A stretch of 64,000 nucleotides of DNA from Lewinellaceae bacterium (GTDB lineage: Bacteria; Bacteroidota; Bacteroidia; Chitinophagales; Saprospiraceae): positions 310,001 through 374,000 of the forward strand of contig JADJFA010000001.1 in assembly GCA_016708875.1 (NCBI GenBank), given 5' to 3'. The position numbers and the translations under genes were made by a program. Numbering within the stretch: position 1 is the stretch's first letter; each line of letters begins with the position of its first letter. Below, one piece after another: positions 28,331 to 41,098 of the stretch. The notes beneath the pieces were generated by a model. The model worked only from the letters and a program-made list of their open reading frames with translations, was not told where the DNA came from and did no database searches.

Positions 28331-31300
28331 CTATTGTTTTACAAACTTGTCTACTGCCAGCACTTTGTCGTCTAATACAACTTGCAAGAAATACAAACCA
28401 TTGGGTAAAGCCTCTGCTCTGATGGTCTGATGTGCGTTGCCCAGCTCGATTTTTTGTTCCTGCGCGAGTCGACCTGCGAGGTCGGTAATGCGGAAAAAGG
28501 TGCCCGGTTTGGCGGGTTCGGGCAGTTCGACTGTGAAGGTGCCGGAGTTGGGGTTGGGGAAGATGCGGAAGCCAGCCAACTGTTGCTGTTCGGAAACTCG
28601 TGTGGATTGATAATAAACCGTATCAGACAGTACTAAGCAATTACCATTGGGAGATAAAAAGAAATAGTAGCCGCTTGCCAGGGTCGCCAAAAAAGGTTGA
28701 AAGTCGGGTAATTGTTGGAAAAAACTGTCCAACGAAGCCGCGTAATACCAAAAGGCAGGCTGATCATTGGAGGTAAAAAGAGAGTCCCCATTCGCCTCAA
28801 CGCTTACTACAAAATCTTGTATATCATAATACTGGCGCTGAATGGTATCTCGATGGCAAGCGGCAAAGACCACGAATGTGTACTCGCCCGGCTCCAATGG
28901 CTGTATCACCAAACCTGAATTGAAATATTGAACCTGCACCAAGGTATCGCTGCGATAACAGTAAATGCTATCTGATGTGAACCCAAAATTGTCAATGACC
29001 GGGTAGACATTGGCATAGTTAATACCGGCACATAAAACCGTATCGCCCACGAGTTGAATGTCGCCTTCAGGGATCATTTGTACCATGCGAGTATCGGTTA
29101 CGCTGCAATTCAAAGTGTCCAAAGTCAAGGTGATATAAGCATTAGGCGACTGCTCAATTGGAAAATTAAAAATGGCGGCTCGCGAAGAATCTATTAGCCC
29201 GACCGCTTGATCGTAAAGCAACCATTGCCAATTACCATTTATCAAATCTGTCGAAAGCGTCACCGAATCGCCCTGACAACGGGTGATAAAAATGCTTGGG
29301 TCTCCTTCCAAAATGAGCGAGTTGGAGATTGGCACAGCCGTCAGTTGAATGCTTTTTTGGGTTACACAACCTTGGCCCAAGGGGGAGGAGGCCGCTGTTA
29401 AGGTTTGCGTGTTGGTAGCCAAATAGGAATAGCCAATCTCAGCGAGGGTATCATTTCGATACCATTCAGTAATAATGTTCGAGGTGATTTCTATGGGGCT
29501 GCCAACACAAAAAGCCGTGCTGCTGTCAAGACTCAACTGCAAATCGGGATATCCTCCATTAGAGTGGAAGTAAAATGAGGTATCCAAATGGCAAATCCCG
29601 TTGTTGATTTTCAGTCCGATTATGTTGTCTTGTTGCGTCAAATGGTAGCTAGCCGTATCCGCTTCTGAAATGATCTCACCATTATGCGTCCACTCGTATG
29701 TTTGAACAAGTCCATGTGTAGGAATAGAAATTTCATACAAATCGCCCTCGCATTGCAAGTCCGCTAATCTGATCCCCTCCCCAAAATAGGTACAATCCAC
29801 GATTCTGAACACGGCCACATTGGTCAGAACAGGCGGGTTTTGATCAAATAAGATCCTTGCAGCGTTGCGGATGGGCACATTGCGGGGCGGATTTGGTTTT
29901 AGTGAAACGGCAAATTTGAGGTAACCCATACTACCCCTGAAATCGCTTGAACTGTCTGGCAAAGCGATGTCCGGGAATTCTATCCGCAACAATCCCGTGA
30001 AATCAAAAGTGGTACGGCAGGGATGGCTGCTGCTCAAAAATTCAAAGCTGCTGTAATCAAAAAACGAGCTCAGGTTGTCCAAAATAACCACCTGATTCGC
30101 AGTGTCGTTCCCTGTGTTTTGAAAACGCACCACGTATTCCACCCGTTCGGGAGCCGTCAGGGTGTAATGTTCGTCGCCCACATAAAAGCGTTCGATGTTT
30201 GCAATCAATTTATCGTTCGGATCGTAGGCACAAGTGAGTATTGTGGTCAAGGTATCCCGTTGGATAATAACGTTCGTGCCGTCGTTTAAGGTTATTTCGG
30301 CCACAAAACGGAGCGTGTCGCCGATGTTTTGGAAGTTGGGCATAAGAAAATCAACCCACAGCCCTTGCGATGTAAGCGTAGGTAATTGACTAAGCGGCCA
30401 ATGGATTTCTTTCCCTTGAAGGGTTACGCCGGGGAGGCTGTCCATAGCCTGCCAACCGAGTTCGTTGGGAAAAATCAACTTCAATTCACCCGAGGACGGG
30501 CCGTTGGTGAACCCTGTGTATGCCAACCAAAGCCGTCCGGTTTCGTTGCAACGGTGATTGCTCAAAACCTGTTCGAGCGCGGCTTTCGGCCCACCGGAAA
30601 TACGCAGGCCGATTTGTACCGTGTCGGTCGGTTGTGCAGTGGAGATTTGGGCGAGCGTAGGAATGGGCGTGGTGATATCAAAATGGACGTTTGGAGCGTC
30701 AATGACCTTTACAGAAAAGGTGCCTGATTGACCGCCCGTTGGAATACCAAAGCGTCCTGACGAATCACTAATCGCGTAGGAAACCAAACTATCCAAGCCA
30801 AATTTGATGCCCATAGCCGGGTTTTCGCCGGGGTCTTGTAAGCCGTTTGCGTTGTTGTCGAAAAAGACTTGCCCAATGATTTTGTTTGGGCTGTTGACGA
30901 CGTTTTCCAAATAGCCAAAGCGGGCTCCATGAAACGCCAAAATATCCTGGTCGCCATCTCCATCGAAATCTAGCTTGGCAGAACTGCCAGAAGCACCTGG
31001 GCTGCTTCCAAACGGCCCCTGATCAATCGCTGGACCAAACTTGAAGCCTTCATTAACCATGACCCCGAGCCCGGAAGGCGAATTACCGCTGATTAATAAA
31101 TCGTCCAAGCCATCTCCCGTAAGGTCGATCATGTAAACGTACGGTGCATCCTCACCATGCGTCAGAGGATTAATTAGTTCGCCTCCGCCAAAATCGCCAT
31201 TCCCTTCATTTGTCCATAGCCAAACACCATAAGGGGTTGGATTCCAATAATCCTCCAAACCATCCGCAGAAATCACGTCGGTTAAACCGTCGCCATTCAT

Positions 31301-33048
31301 GTCCGACAGTCCTGCATACCTGCCAAAGCCATGGTGCGTGATTTCAAAAGATGCAGCTCCGTGGTTTTTGAATATGAAAAAATCGGCATCATAATTACTA
31401 TTATATCCTCGGCTTAGTATCAATTCTTTCCAGCCATCACCGTCAAGGTCATGAAAGCTGCCTTCTAAATAACTATTAAGGTATCCGCCCACTAAAGGTG
31501 CGCCGACTGGTTCAAAACTACTCCCTGTATTGAGGTAAAAAGTGATGGCTTCCTGAAAAGTAACATCATTGTACATCACGATGTCACCGAGACCGTCATT
31601 GTTAAAATCAGCTGCAGCAATCGGTCTTCCGGTGGGCAATAAGATATAGTTAAAAGCAGAATCTCTCGGTATGGCAAAATTACCCTGGCCGTCGTTTTGG
31701 AAGATGACGCGCCCGCCCAAAAAGTCTGTAAACCCGTCTCCGTTGTAATCAAATTGAATGAAAAAATTTGGATAAATTTCATCCCCGTAAACAACACTCT
31801 CGCTAAAAACGCCATCATTGTTGCGGCTTAGAATTAGATCATCTGAGTGGTAATTGAAATAGAGAAAGTCAATGTCACCGTCGTTTTCCCACGTCCATTG
31901 CCGTAGTGGATTCATCCGCCGTCCAGGTTTTCACCAAGGTTTTTGCAGGGGAAAATTGAGCATTGCCCAGATAGTCCGCTGAATGGAGACTGGCAGGAAG
32001 CGTTGTCCACCATGCTTCTACAATCCCATCGGCATTGGTGTCGCCGAAGCGTGCGTTATATCCGGGTGCGCCTTGCAGCGGCATTTTGGTAAAATTAAAT
32101 TGGTCGTTCAAAAACAGATCAAAGCCGATGCGGAGGTCTTGAAACCCATTCCCATCAAAATCGCAAATCGATACAAAATCACTTGGACTGCCTCCAAAGC
32201 CACTTACGCCGATGGGAGTATCCAAATACTGCCCAGACATAGTCTTTCGGATGATACGCCATGAAACATCAGTAGAGAGGTAAATAATTTCCGAGCGCCC
32301 ATCCAGGTCAAGATCGACCAGATTAAAGAAATAATAGGAATAGCCAACCAAGTTAATCGTTTCGTCTATGACAAAGTCATAATTTCCTATGTCTCGGAGG
32401 ATTAATATTTCGGTATAAAATCCATTCGTTGCATTTGCGACGACTTGCTCCAACTTCCCATCGCCGTCTATATCTCCAAACCCTTCAGAGACACCTTCCT
32501 GCCAATTGCGCTGTATTTCTGTCACAGATGGCAATCCATCGTTGTTTTCCAATACCTGAATACTGGCTTGATTACTGTTTATGGAATATAAATCAACAAA
32601 CCCATCGTTGTTTATATCTTTCTGTAGGTAGTTATCAGTACCCGAGGCGCCAGGCAGCAGCGTGAGAGGGCCAAAATTTAATCCGCCCAAATTAAATCGA
32701 AGGTAGGTATCGCTGTTGCTGTAACGCTGCATCAAGAAGTCTGGCAAGCCGTCCGCATTCCAGTCCGTTAGGAAGTAATACCGCATTTCGATCTCCGAAT
32801 CAATTGCTTGGGGCACCGAATCCATTTTGCCCTGTTGGTTGAGATAAATCAATGCCTTTGGAGCCAGCCGCGTCCCGAGTGAATATATCAAGGTCGCCGT
32901 CGCCATCCATATCAGCCATTTCGATGGTTTGACTTGGTGCGTAGGTTCCGGGAGCGAACAATTGGTGTTCGATCAGGAGTTGTTGGGCATGGAGGTTTTG
33001 ATGGCAAAACAGCAAGAAAAGAATGATACTCAGTGGAGCCTTTTCCAT
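28331..33048 (-). CDS. T9SS-secreted FG-GAP/VCBS repeat protein (two frame breaks)
   Basis: About 1,570 residues when joined. The start at 33048 gives a signal peptide (MEKAPLSIILFLLFCHQNLHA). Many FG-GAP/VCBS repeats with calcium-loop patterns follow (DMDGDGDLDIF, DWNADGLPDF, DINNDGFVDL, DFDGNGFQDL), forming an integrin-like propeller. Then come a SdrD-B-like strand module (NNANGLQDPGENPAMGIKF), a YDPNDK...VRFQNTGNDTA module, Ig-like parts and a T9SS sorting domain (IFPNPNSGTFTVELPEPA ... VDKFVKQ). Frames: 33048-32870, 32906-31875, 31915-28331. Both breaks are one extra G in a G run (near 32866 and 31892). Likely a large surface adhesin. An ECF-type promoter lies 57 nt upstream. Confidence 0.85.
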
Positions 33049-33104
33049 AAATAAGTGATAGCCTTTGAAGTTTTTTTGGAAATTCAAGCGCATTTGGTTT
33101 TACC

Positions 33105-33136
33105 CATTCATCTCAGTGAGAATCCCATTTGTAACC
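33105..33136 (-). promoter_or_regulatory. Predicted ECF-sigma promoter, site 4
   Basis: Minus strand: GGTTAC (33136-33131), 18 nt, GATGAATG (33112-33105), 57 nt before the FG-GAP gene start. Confidence 0.7.
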
Positions 33137-33186
33137 GGGTTTCAAATTTTTTTTGACCGACACCAAAGATCAACGGATTCGGCACC

Positions 33187-33220
33187 AAAAAACAGCCCTC
33201 CCAATTGGATCGGGAGGGCT
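33187..33220 (-). terminator. Terminator of the LamG gene
   Basis: Stem AGCCCTCCCAAT with its near complement ATCGGGAGGGCT, followed on the minus strand by a T run. Confidence 0.88.
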
Positions 33221-33249
33221 GAACGTTTTAGGGCCGCAAAACGGTACCG

Positions 33250-35684
33250 TCATTGCGAACAAGGCACTATCGTCGCCTGCGTCGTGTCTGTGCATCCATT
33301 CGCATCCGTTACCGTGAGGGTATATGTAGTGCCTGTAGCAAAAGGCACACTGGTAATGGTGGCTGTCGTGGCCGTCTGTGACCCGTTTACATCCGTCCAT
33401 GACCAAGCGTAAGTGAGTGGGCCGCAGTTGCCAAAAGAGCAGGGCCCTTCCTGTCCGCTTAGTGTGATCGGGTCGCCAACACAAGGGCAGATCGGCACTG
33501 GGCAACAGATTACAGCTACCGGCTCGCATACTGTCACACAAACTTTGTTGGAAGCGACCGTAAAACAGCCATCATAGCAGGTCACCTGATAACAGGCACT
33601 GCCAGTGATGGTCGTATTGGATGTGTTCAGGAAATTCCCAAACCCTACCAACAGCCCGTTGCCGTACCATTCGTAGGTACAATTTGGGTCAAAATTTGAA
33701 CGGTCAATAATGAATTCCCTCCTTTGCAAATGGTGCTGGGAACAGCTGTAATCACTGGCGCAGGCGGAGGCGTTTTCAGGCAAACCTTCTAACTCATTAG
33801 TATGACACGGTGGGCAGCCGAATTGGGGTTCAAGGCCTGGCACTCTATGCGGTACATGATGCAATGTTCTCCCGCTGGCCACATATAGGGCGAGATCATA
33901 GGCTGTGAATGCGGCAATATGCCCGTGTTTTGATTCGAGTTGCTGCCACCCATGTCGTGCCAGAAACCAGGCTGGGTGTTCGGGTACATGAACTGCCAAA
34001 CGGGATTGCAATTCAGGAACAAAGCTGGGTTGACCATCTCGATTGCGGCATCATTGCCCGGACAAATAATGTAGTGGTCGGGATTGTTATCAGGGTCGGG
34101 CATAAGGTTGATCAGGTTGCCCGGACTACTACCCGTTATAGAGCCACAAACTGGCCTCGGGTCTATCGTCACGCATTTCTGTACGGTGACAGAGGGGCAG
34201 GCACAGTTGCTAATTTTGGCCTGAAAACAGATGGTCCCGGGGACCAGAGTGAGAAGGCCAAAACCGGTATAGGTGATGGTGGGTTGGTCGTCGAAAAGAA
34301 ACCCCGTAAGTGGTATTGGAGTACCACCGTTATGGATCACACACCAGCTGATGTGAACGTTGTTGTTGGCATTTGGCGCAGGCATATTAGAGCTTACTGA
34401 GACAGTAAACTGCTCCATGTCTCCTTCGCAGAAAGGCCCCATTGGGGATACATTGACCTGGGCATTTTGGATCGGGCAGCAAATCCGCAGGGGTAATGAG
34501 GTCACGGTGTAGGTGCAGGTGCTTTGCCCATTTGTCACCGTAACGACGGCTTGGTAACACCTATCTATAAAACCCGTAGGAGAATTAGCGCAGTTTGGGT
34601 TGGTTATAGCGGGCACTGGTGGCGACACGAAAGATAATCCACTAAACAACGCCCCCGGACCTGGCGGGATGAAGGTGCCGGGCGTATTAAAGCAATCGTC
34701 ACTGTAATACCACTGCACAGAAGTACCGGCCCCTGCTTGGGAAGGATTCCCGTTGGGATCAATGATGGAAAAATGCACTGCGTCGCCGCTACAAATTGAC
34801 GTGATCGGGGTGGTCTGCAAGGGGTCAGAAAGCAACAGGCTGGTGTTGTTGTACTGCGGGTATAAAACTGGTGCGGTGGAGGTGATGTAGTTGCTCAAGC
34901 CAGTCGGATTTGTCAGCCCAAATCCCGGCGGGGTCAAAGTCGGCGAAGAGAACACACCGTTGTTGCCGATGGGGGTAGCATCAGGTGTTAATGTATTGGT
35001 GTTGAAGCCGTAAGCTATGCCTTCGTCAAACTGCCAATAAGCCACCAGCCCAGGCTCTGAGCCTTTTAGCACACAAGGGTTGCAAGCGGTAAGGCTTGCT
35101 GGGGGAAGCGCAGTTGCCCAAAGTTTAACCTCGTCAACATACCCCGTCCAATCTTGGTTGGGCGTGTTTTGTGCAATAACACTGGCCCAGTGGCCCACGT
35201 GAAATCGCTCCAAATTGAATTGACCTGCCCCAGTTGATGCCAGTGCTGGCACTACATTGCCATCCAGATAAACGGTTACATTGGTACCCGAACGGACAAC
35301 GGAAATACAGTGCCACTGGTTATCCCGGATACTGGTGCCCATCTGCTTCAGATCTGAGTTGCCAAACGCATCTGACCAAAAAACCGACAGAAATCCCCCG
35401 CATTCGCCTACATCAAACTGGCTACCAGGATTGCCGACAGCAGCAAAAGAAAACAATCGTTTGAAGTTGGCGACACAGCTAACGCCACCTCCAGTGGCGG
35501 TAGAATAAAACCAGCCCTCAACAGTAAAATCAGCATTGGGGGAAAACCCCTGGATGGGCTGTAAAGTAATGTAGTCATTGTCGCCATCGAAGTGGAGCGC
35601 GTCATTTTGCGCGAAAAGCCCATTGCAGCAAAACAGCAGCGCAAGCAGAACCCGGCTCAATCCGGAATATATGTTCGTACGCAT
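33250..35684 (-). CDS. Exported LamG-domain and Ig-like protein (frame breaks near 33720-33815)
   Basis: About 810 residues. A signal peptide (MRTNIYSGLSRVLLALLFCCNGLFAQ) is followed by a LamG/concanavalin-like lectin domain (ALHFDGDNDYITLQPI...FTVEGWFYS...WHCISVVRSGTNVTVYLDG...YVDEVKLWATAL). Cys-rich Ig-like regions follow, including repeated CCP(I/V) motifs. The first frame runs 35684-33789; one missing C near 33815 and further shifts near 33770 and 33700 lead to the last frame (VITAVPSTICKGGNSLLTV, then CTYEWYGNGLLVGFGN). It ends in a PKD-like domain (LTYAWSWTDVNGSQ ... VTDANGCTDTTQATIVPCSQ) with no T9SS domain, unlike its neighbours. Likely carbohydrate-binding. Confidence 0.8.
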
Positions 35685-35769
35685 TGGTTGTAGATTTTTG
35701 TTGTGAAAAGAGGTTTGAATGGCGGAAGTTCTTTCCGCCTAAAAATGGTTTTTTGAGGTTTAGGCGACT

Positions 35770-38700
35770 TTACTCGCTTCGCACAATCTTGCCAACCCAA
35801 ACAAGCACATCGCTTTCAAACACCCGCACGAAATAAAGCCCGTTGGGTAAATGCGCCAATGACAGAGTATGTGCATCCTGATTTTCCGGGATACGTTCCG
35901 AAGCAAGCATCTTTCCATTTACATCCACTACCTCTACTCTTCCTTTGCGCAACGCAGCCGGGCTTATTTGAACGGTCATACTTCCCGTGGTTGGGTTTGG
36001 GTGTATATCTACCTTCATCCCAATGGGCAAAATCACTTCAGGAGCGTCCACATACATACACCCGGTTCCGGTGCTTACGCATTGGGCCACATCGTGGTAG
36101 GCATTTTTGAGACATGGTCCAAAGCCGTAGTCGCAAATAGACTCAAACCGGAAATGACCGCCACACGTAGTGGTAAATGTTAGGCTGTTTGGCGTACCTA
36201 CCGGCACCCAGGTTCCTGTGGCGATATCAAGCTGGTACCACTGATAAATGCAACTAGCCCCCGGAGGGCAGGGGTCCTGTGGTGGCAGCACCATCCCTCC
36301 TGTCAAAGTGTATTCGTGGTCTTGTCACATACATAGCAAGGGCCGTCAATCGCGGGCACACAAGAGGGGTTAAGGATGATCGGCCAAGTCTTCACTGCCT
36401 GGTTGCAGCAGTCGTCTTTTACAATGGCGCAGTAAACGCCCGCCACACTTCCTGTTTGTAGGTAAGTGTATGATACTGGCGAAGTTAGCGAACTGCTGGT
36501 GTGGATCAAGTTTCCATCCTTATACCATTCGATGGTATAGCCGCAGCCAGGCTGACCTCCACCAGGGTTTGGTGTGGGTGTGAAATCTACGGTCAGCACC
36601 ACATAATTTTCAATGCATGGGTCAGGAATGGCGGTAAAGTTGACGATGGTAAGTGGGTCTTTCACGTCTACTTTCAGCACCTCTGGTTTGGGCAGGCAAA
36701 CGCCATTTGTGGCCTCCACCATAAACCAGGTAGTTTGCCACAGTCGGTTGGAATACATGATTGTGTTTATCATTCCTGCTCCAGGGATTGGCGCATAATT
36801 GACCCCATCAATACTGCTGTACCAAGTCCATTTCGGTGGCGGGCCGCTGCACTCGTCGGTATATTCTATAATGACGTCCTCTCCGGGGCAGAGCGGTAGT
36901 GGCTCTATAGGGTTTATGGCCAAATCCCCATTGTCGGCGTTGTCGTTGAATACCCGAATGGTGGTGCTGCAAGAACTTGGCCCGCACACCCTGTGAAAAC
37001 GGCGGTGAAAACGTGGTCGAACCAGCAATTGGATGTCGAGTTTTGCTGGTAGCAGAGTTGCCCAGGTTGGTAAGTAAGACCCGTTGCACCTTGGATGATC
37101 TGCCCATTATGGTACCACTGCACCGTGTAAGCACAGTTCGCATTCAAAGGATTGGCAGTCAGCGGTAGTTGTGGTGTCCCGCATTGGCAGTACTCTGCCA
37201 CCGGGTAAGCGTTCGACAAATAGATGTGTCATGCACCTCTATCGGTATTTGCGGCCCCAAGCAGAAGTAAACGATACAAGGGCAAGTGTCCTGGTCACAA
37301 ATACCCAACATCTGAAGGCAATAGGTGCCGGGGTTTGGAAAATTGGTCGGCTGGAGCTGGGGTATGACGAAATCTCCACCGGGGTTCGGGATCACGCCCA
37401 CCATTGATGCAATAGGTAGACCGCTTGGATCAGTCAAAACCCAATCCACCCTGCCCGGGTTGCAATTCGCGCCTCCCTGACATAGGAATTTGGGGTAAAA
37501 AGCCGAGCCGGCAGTGACATTCAGGGTTTGGCCGCACTGTACCGGTTGGTTTTGGGCGCCGCCGTAACGGATCTCTGAATCCCATGCGGTGGCAGGGTCG
37601 CATTCGCAAGAATCCTGGCATTCCTGGAACCAGGTTGCTACACATATACAAGAGTCCACCTGACCTGGGCAGAGCGTACTCATATATAGCGTGAAAAAGC
37701 CAGAACCAGCCAAATCAGCCGCTGTGAAATTCAAACTCCACGGAGGCCCGCTGAGTATGGCGTTTTGCTGGATGATCCCATTTGGCCCATACAGAATCCA
37801 ATTGATGGGAGCCGGTGGAGCTGGGCAAGAGAGTTCCGTTGGGATCTACACAGCCAAAGTTGCCAGAAATGGTCACAGGGGCCGTTGGGCAAAAGAACAC
37901 GGGGAAACTCGGGCCAGCTTGGCATGGTATCATGTGATTGACGCCGGCCGAACTGTAGGTCAGGTCTCCTGTTCTGCATTCGCAACCAGTTACTGCACAT
38001 TGTTCGACACAAAACTATCTACAAAACCATCTCCGACGGGCTGGGCCCTCCTCCAAAGCCAAAGTCCAGCGGAATGCCAATCCCGCTTACACTCTGTATA
38101 ACCGCATCGAAATCCGCAGGTTCGTAGATGTCCATTGGCCATATTGGTTTGAGGGGCATGCTGTGCCGTTTGACAATCCGACAGGCACACAGACCCTGGT
38201 CCAAGTGTTTCCTATGCCCGGCGGGTTCACCACGAATGTTGCTCGGTTGGTAAAATTTCCTGGACCAGGATTACTCCTTGATATATAGTTAGTGCACCTA
38301 ACCCGAAAGCTGGGTTTGCGGGATCTCCGTTATCATATCGGATATCAAAGCAAAGGCAATTGTTGAATTTTTGGATCCAGTTCCCATTATAATCGGATGA
38401 GTTATTATACATCCAACTGGCGCCTTGGTTGTCGTTTCCTTTCAAAACCATTGAGCCTGTAAACGGATCTGTGATAACCGAAATAGCACCATCTACGGTT
38501 GCCCATTGCCCGGTACTACCCGTTTCAAAGTCTTCGATGCAGTCGTTACAATCCACCTCCCACGCTATCTCGCATCGGCAGGTATCGTTGGACGGCGAAC
38601 ATACCGTTTCCATGAAAAAATGATACACGCCTGGCGAAGCGAACAAACCCTGCGGCAGGTTCAGGGCTAATGATGAAGCCTGCGAACCAGTAGCAATCGG

Positions 38701-40968
38701 ATTGCCTAGAGGATATTCGAGTCGCCAGTCTATGCTGCCCGTGCAGTTTGCACCCGTTGCATCCACACAGCCAAAATCGCTGGTAAAAGTAACTGGTGCG
38801 GTCGGACAAGGTAATATCGGGAAAAAGGTGTGCTGGTCGCATAAAAGTGTGAATGAGGCCGGGCCTGAAGACACCGTTATCTCAGTTCCTTGTTTGCAAT
38901 TACAGTTGCCCCCGCAACCCGGCGTTTCGATGATTATCTCGCAGTAACACGTGTCCATGCCACAAATGCCTGCTATCGTGAGGGTATAAAGCCCCGAAAC
39001 CGGGAATGACGCGTTGGGGATGGAAATCATGAAACCAGTGCCGTTCGCAGTACCCTGATCCACTTGCCCCAAATTCGGATGGTTCAAAGTCCAGAACATC
39101 GGAGGCATCGCAGGGCAGCTGTTGCCTTGGCACATAAAGTCGCCGCTCAGGTTGAATACTGGCAAATTACATTGCCAAAATGCAATCTCGCCGCAGGAAA
39201 TCGGCACATTGGGGCCACTATTTGGCCTGTAACTCATGTTTGAGAAAGCCCCCGGTTGTAGGCAAACGCAACTTGGTGGCGGAATGCATTGCCTGAAACT
39301 CACGTCATCAATCCCCACATCGTTCCCGATGCTGGCGGTGGAGAGCATTCGGATTTGGAGCGTCACCATGCCCGTTTGCGTAGCCGTGTACTGAGCGCAG
39401 AGCCATTCCCATCGGTCGGGATTTTCCATCAGGACTGCCGTTGTCGCGATTTGGTTGCCGTCCACCCAGAGTGCCATTTGAGGGTCGGCATAGCTTAAAG
39501 TCGGCTTTACCAAATTGTTGAACCACGCAGAGAAAGCGTAGGTCGCACCTGCCGTCACGCTCACTTGTTGCTCCCATGCGATGGGGCCGTTATAGCCGTC
39601 CACAACGAGCATGGTTCCAGCGGTCGTGTAAGTCGTGGTCAATACATGCCCACTGGTTGTTGGCCGCGTACACTTGACCGTAGTCCAGCACAGAATAACT
39701 GCCAATAGCGGTTGAGCCGCCGGGGTTGAAGTAGTTGTAATCGTTGGTAAAACACTGATTTGCAAGACTAAAATCGGGGTTGCACACAAGTTCCGGCCCG
39801 AACATGCTGCCCATAGGACAACAAGGCGGAGGAGATACAGGCGGCGGGCACTGGTAAGAAAATGGCCGCGAACAAGTGACAAGAACACCGTTGTTGTTCC
39901 AGGAAGTAGAAACCGTAATATCATGCTGAGCAGCACCCGTCACCCTAAAAAAGGTGGATTGGAAACTCTGCGCAGGGATGTAGTTCGGGGGGTATGTTAG
40001 TTTGTAGTGCGTGGCGCTGACCATAGTAGCCGTCCAGCCAGGAGCCGGGGTCACGGAAGTAAAGCTGCCAACTGCGACTTTAAGATCAATTTCATTAAAA
40101 CAATAATCGTCGTTATTGCTCACATTCAACATGTAAGCACAGGTATCAGAAAATCCGGGCAGCTGTACCACGTCCATGTAAATATTATCACAGGAACAGC
40201 TGGGGCAATTTCCAAAATTTCGCACCACCTGCTGTGACGGTGCCAAATCCACCGTATACTTTCCGCTGGCAGGTACCGAAGGACTCCAGCCCGGTTGCTG
40301 CACTTCTTTACAATATAGATCCCAAGAGGCAGGTCGTAAAAAGCATAATTTCCATCGGCATCCGTCACTTGTTCAGCGATAATATTGCTATCTGCATTAA
40401 GCAGTTCAATGGTCCAATCGGAGAGTGCTGGCTGATTCGTGAAGGGCAAACTGCCGCACTCCCGGTATTTAACGCCAATAATACTTGCGTTTAGGGGATC
40501 GGGGCAGGATTCAATGGGTATCCCACCAAAAATCTCACAGCCAGTCCCTGGTGGGCATTCATTTATATAAGATACGCCCATGGTAGTTACGAGACCCACA
40601 GGTAACGTGAAAATTAATGGCCCTTGGAAACCCAACGGAAGGAATCCACCGGAATGCGTGATTTTCAGCTCTGTGGGTCCCAGCTCCTGTACCACAAATC
40701 CGGCAGCGGTATTGGCGCTCCAGTTGACAAACGCCCCCTGTTGGAGTACCAGGTAGAGTTCTGTGTAACACTCGGTGCTGTTGTCGTAAGTCACGCGGAA
40801 CTTACAGGGCTCGAACTGCTAAAAATTGAAATTGATTTGATCGCATTGCCCTTGCACCGATGCGCTGCCCACAAAAAAAAATGCGAACAGGGTAAGGAAT
40901 GCCGTCATCCGCCGATATTTGCCGAATGTTGGGCTTTCCCAAGCAATAGTGATGTTGAAATTCTTCAT
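35770..40968 (-). CDS. Very large T9SS-secreted Cys-rich multidomain protein (many frame breaks, one amber codon)
   Basis: About 1,730 residues if joined. The N-terminus MTAFLTLFAFFFVGSASVQG is signal-like. A SdrD-B-like module (WTIELLNADSNIIAEQVTDADGNYAFYDLP) and a carbohydrate-binding-like beta sandwich (GPIAWEQQVSVTAGATYAFSAWFNN...GIDDVSFRQC) are followed by about four repeats of a roughly 100-residue Cys-rich module (QCGQTLNV...FLCQG...WVLTDPSG...GTYCLQMLGICDQDTCPC), Ig-like parts, and a T9SS sorting domain (VDIHPNPTTGSMTVQIS ... YFVRVFESDVLVWVGKIV). About eight frame changes lie near 40313, 39660, 38262, 38100, 38015, 37840, 37220, 36980 and 36305, several in homopolymers. An in-frame TAG lies at 40819-40821. 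An ECF-type promoter lies 77 nt upstream. Confidence 0.75.
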
Positions 40969-41044
40969 GCCAAAATATGATTTTAGTGGTGAATAAAATT
41001 TGGAGTTGTTGACCTTTAATCCGATCACATTAAAAGTTCCCAAC

Positions 41045-41076
41045 CATTAATCTCCACACGCTTTCATTTTGTAACC
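41045..41076 (-). promoter_or_regulatory. Predicted ECF-sigma promoter, site 5
   Basis: Minus strand: GGTTAC (41076-41071), 18 nt, GATTAATG (41052-41045), 77 nt before the Cys-rich gene start. It lies within 60 nt of the divergent CHAT gene start, so the two genes share this control region. Confidence 0.7.
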
Positions 41077-41098
41077 GTCGATAATAAATTTTTATAAA

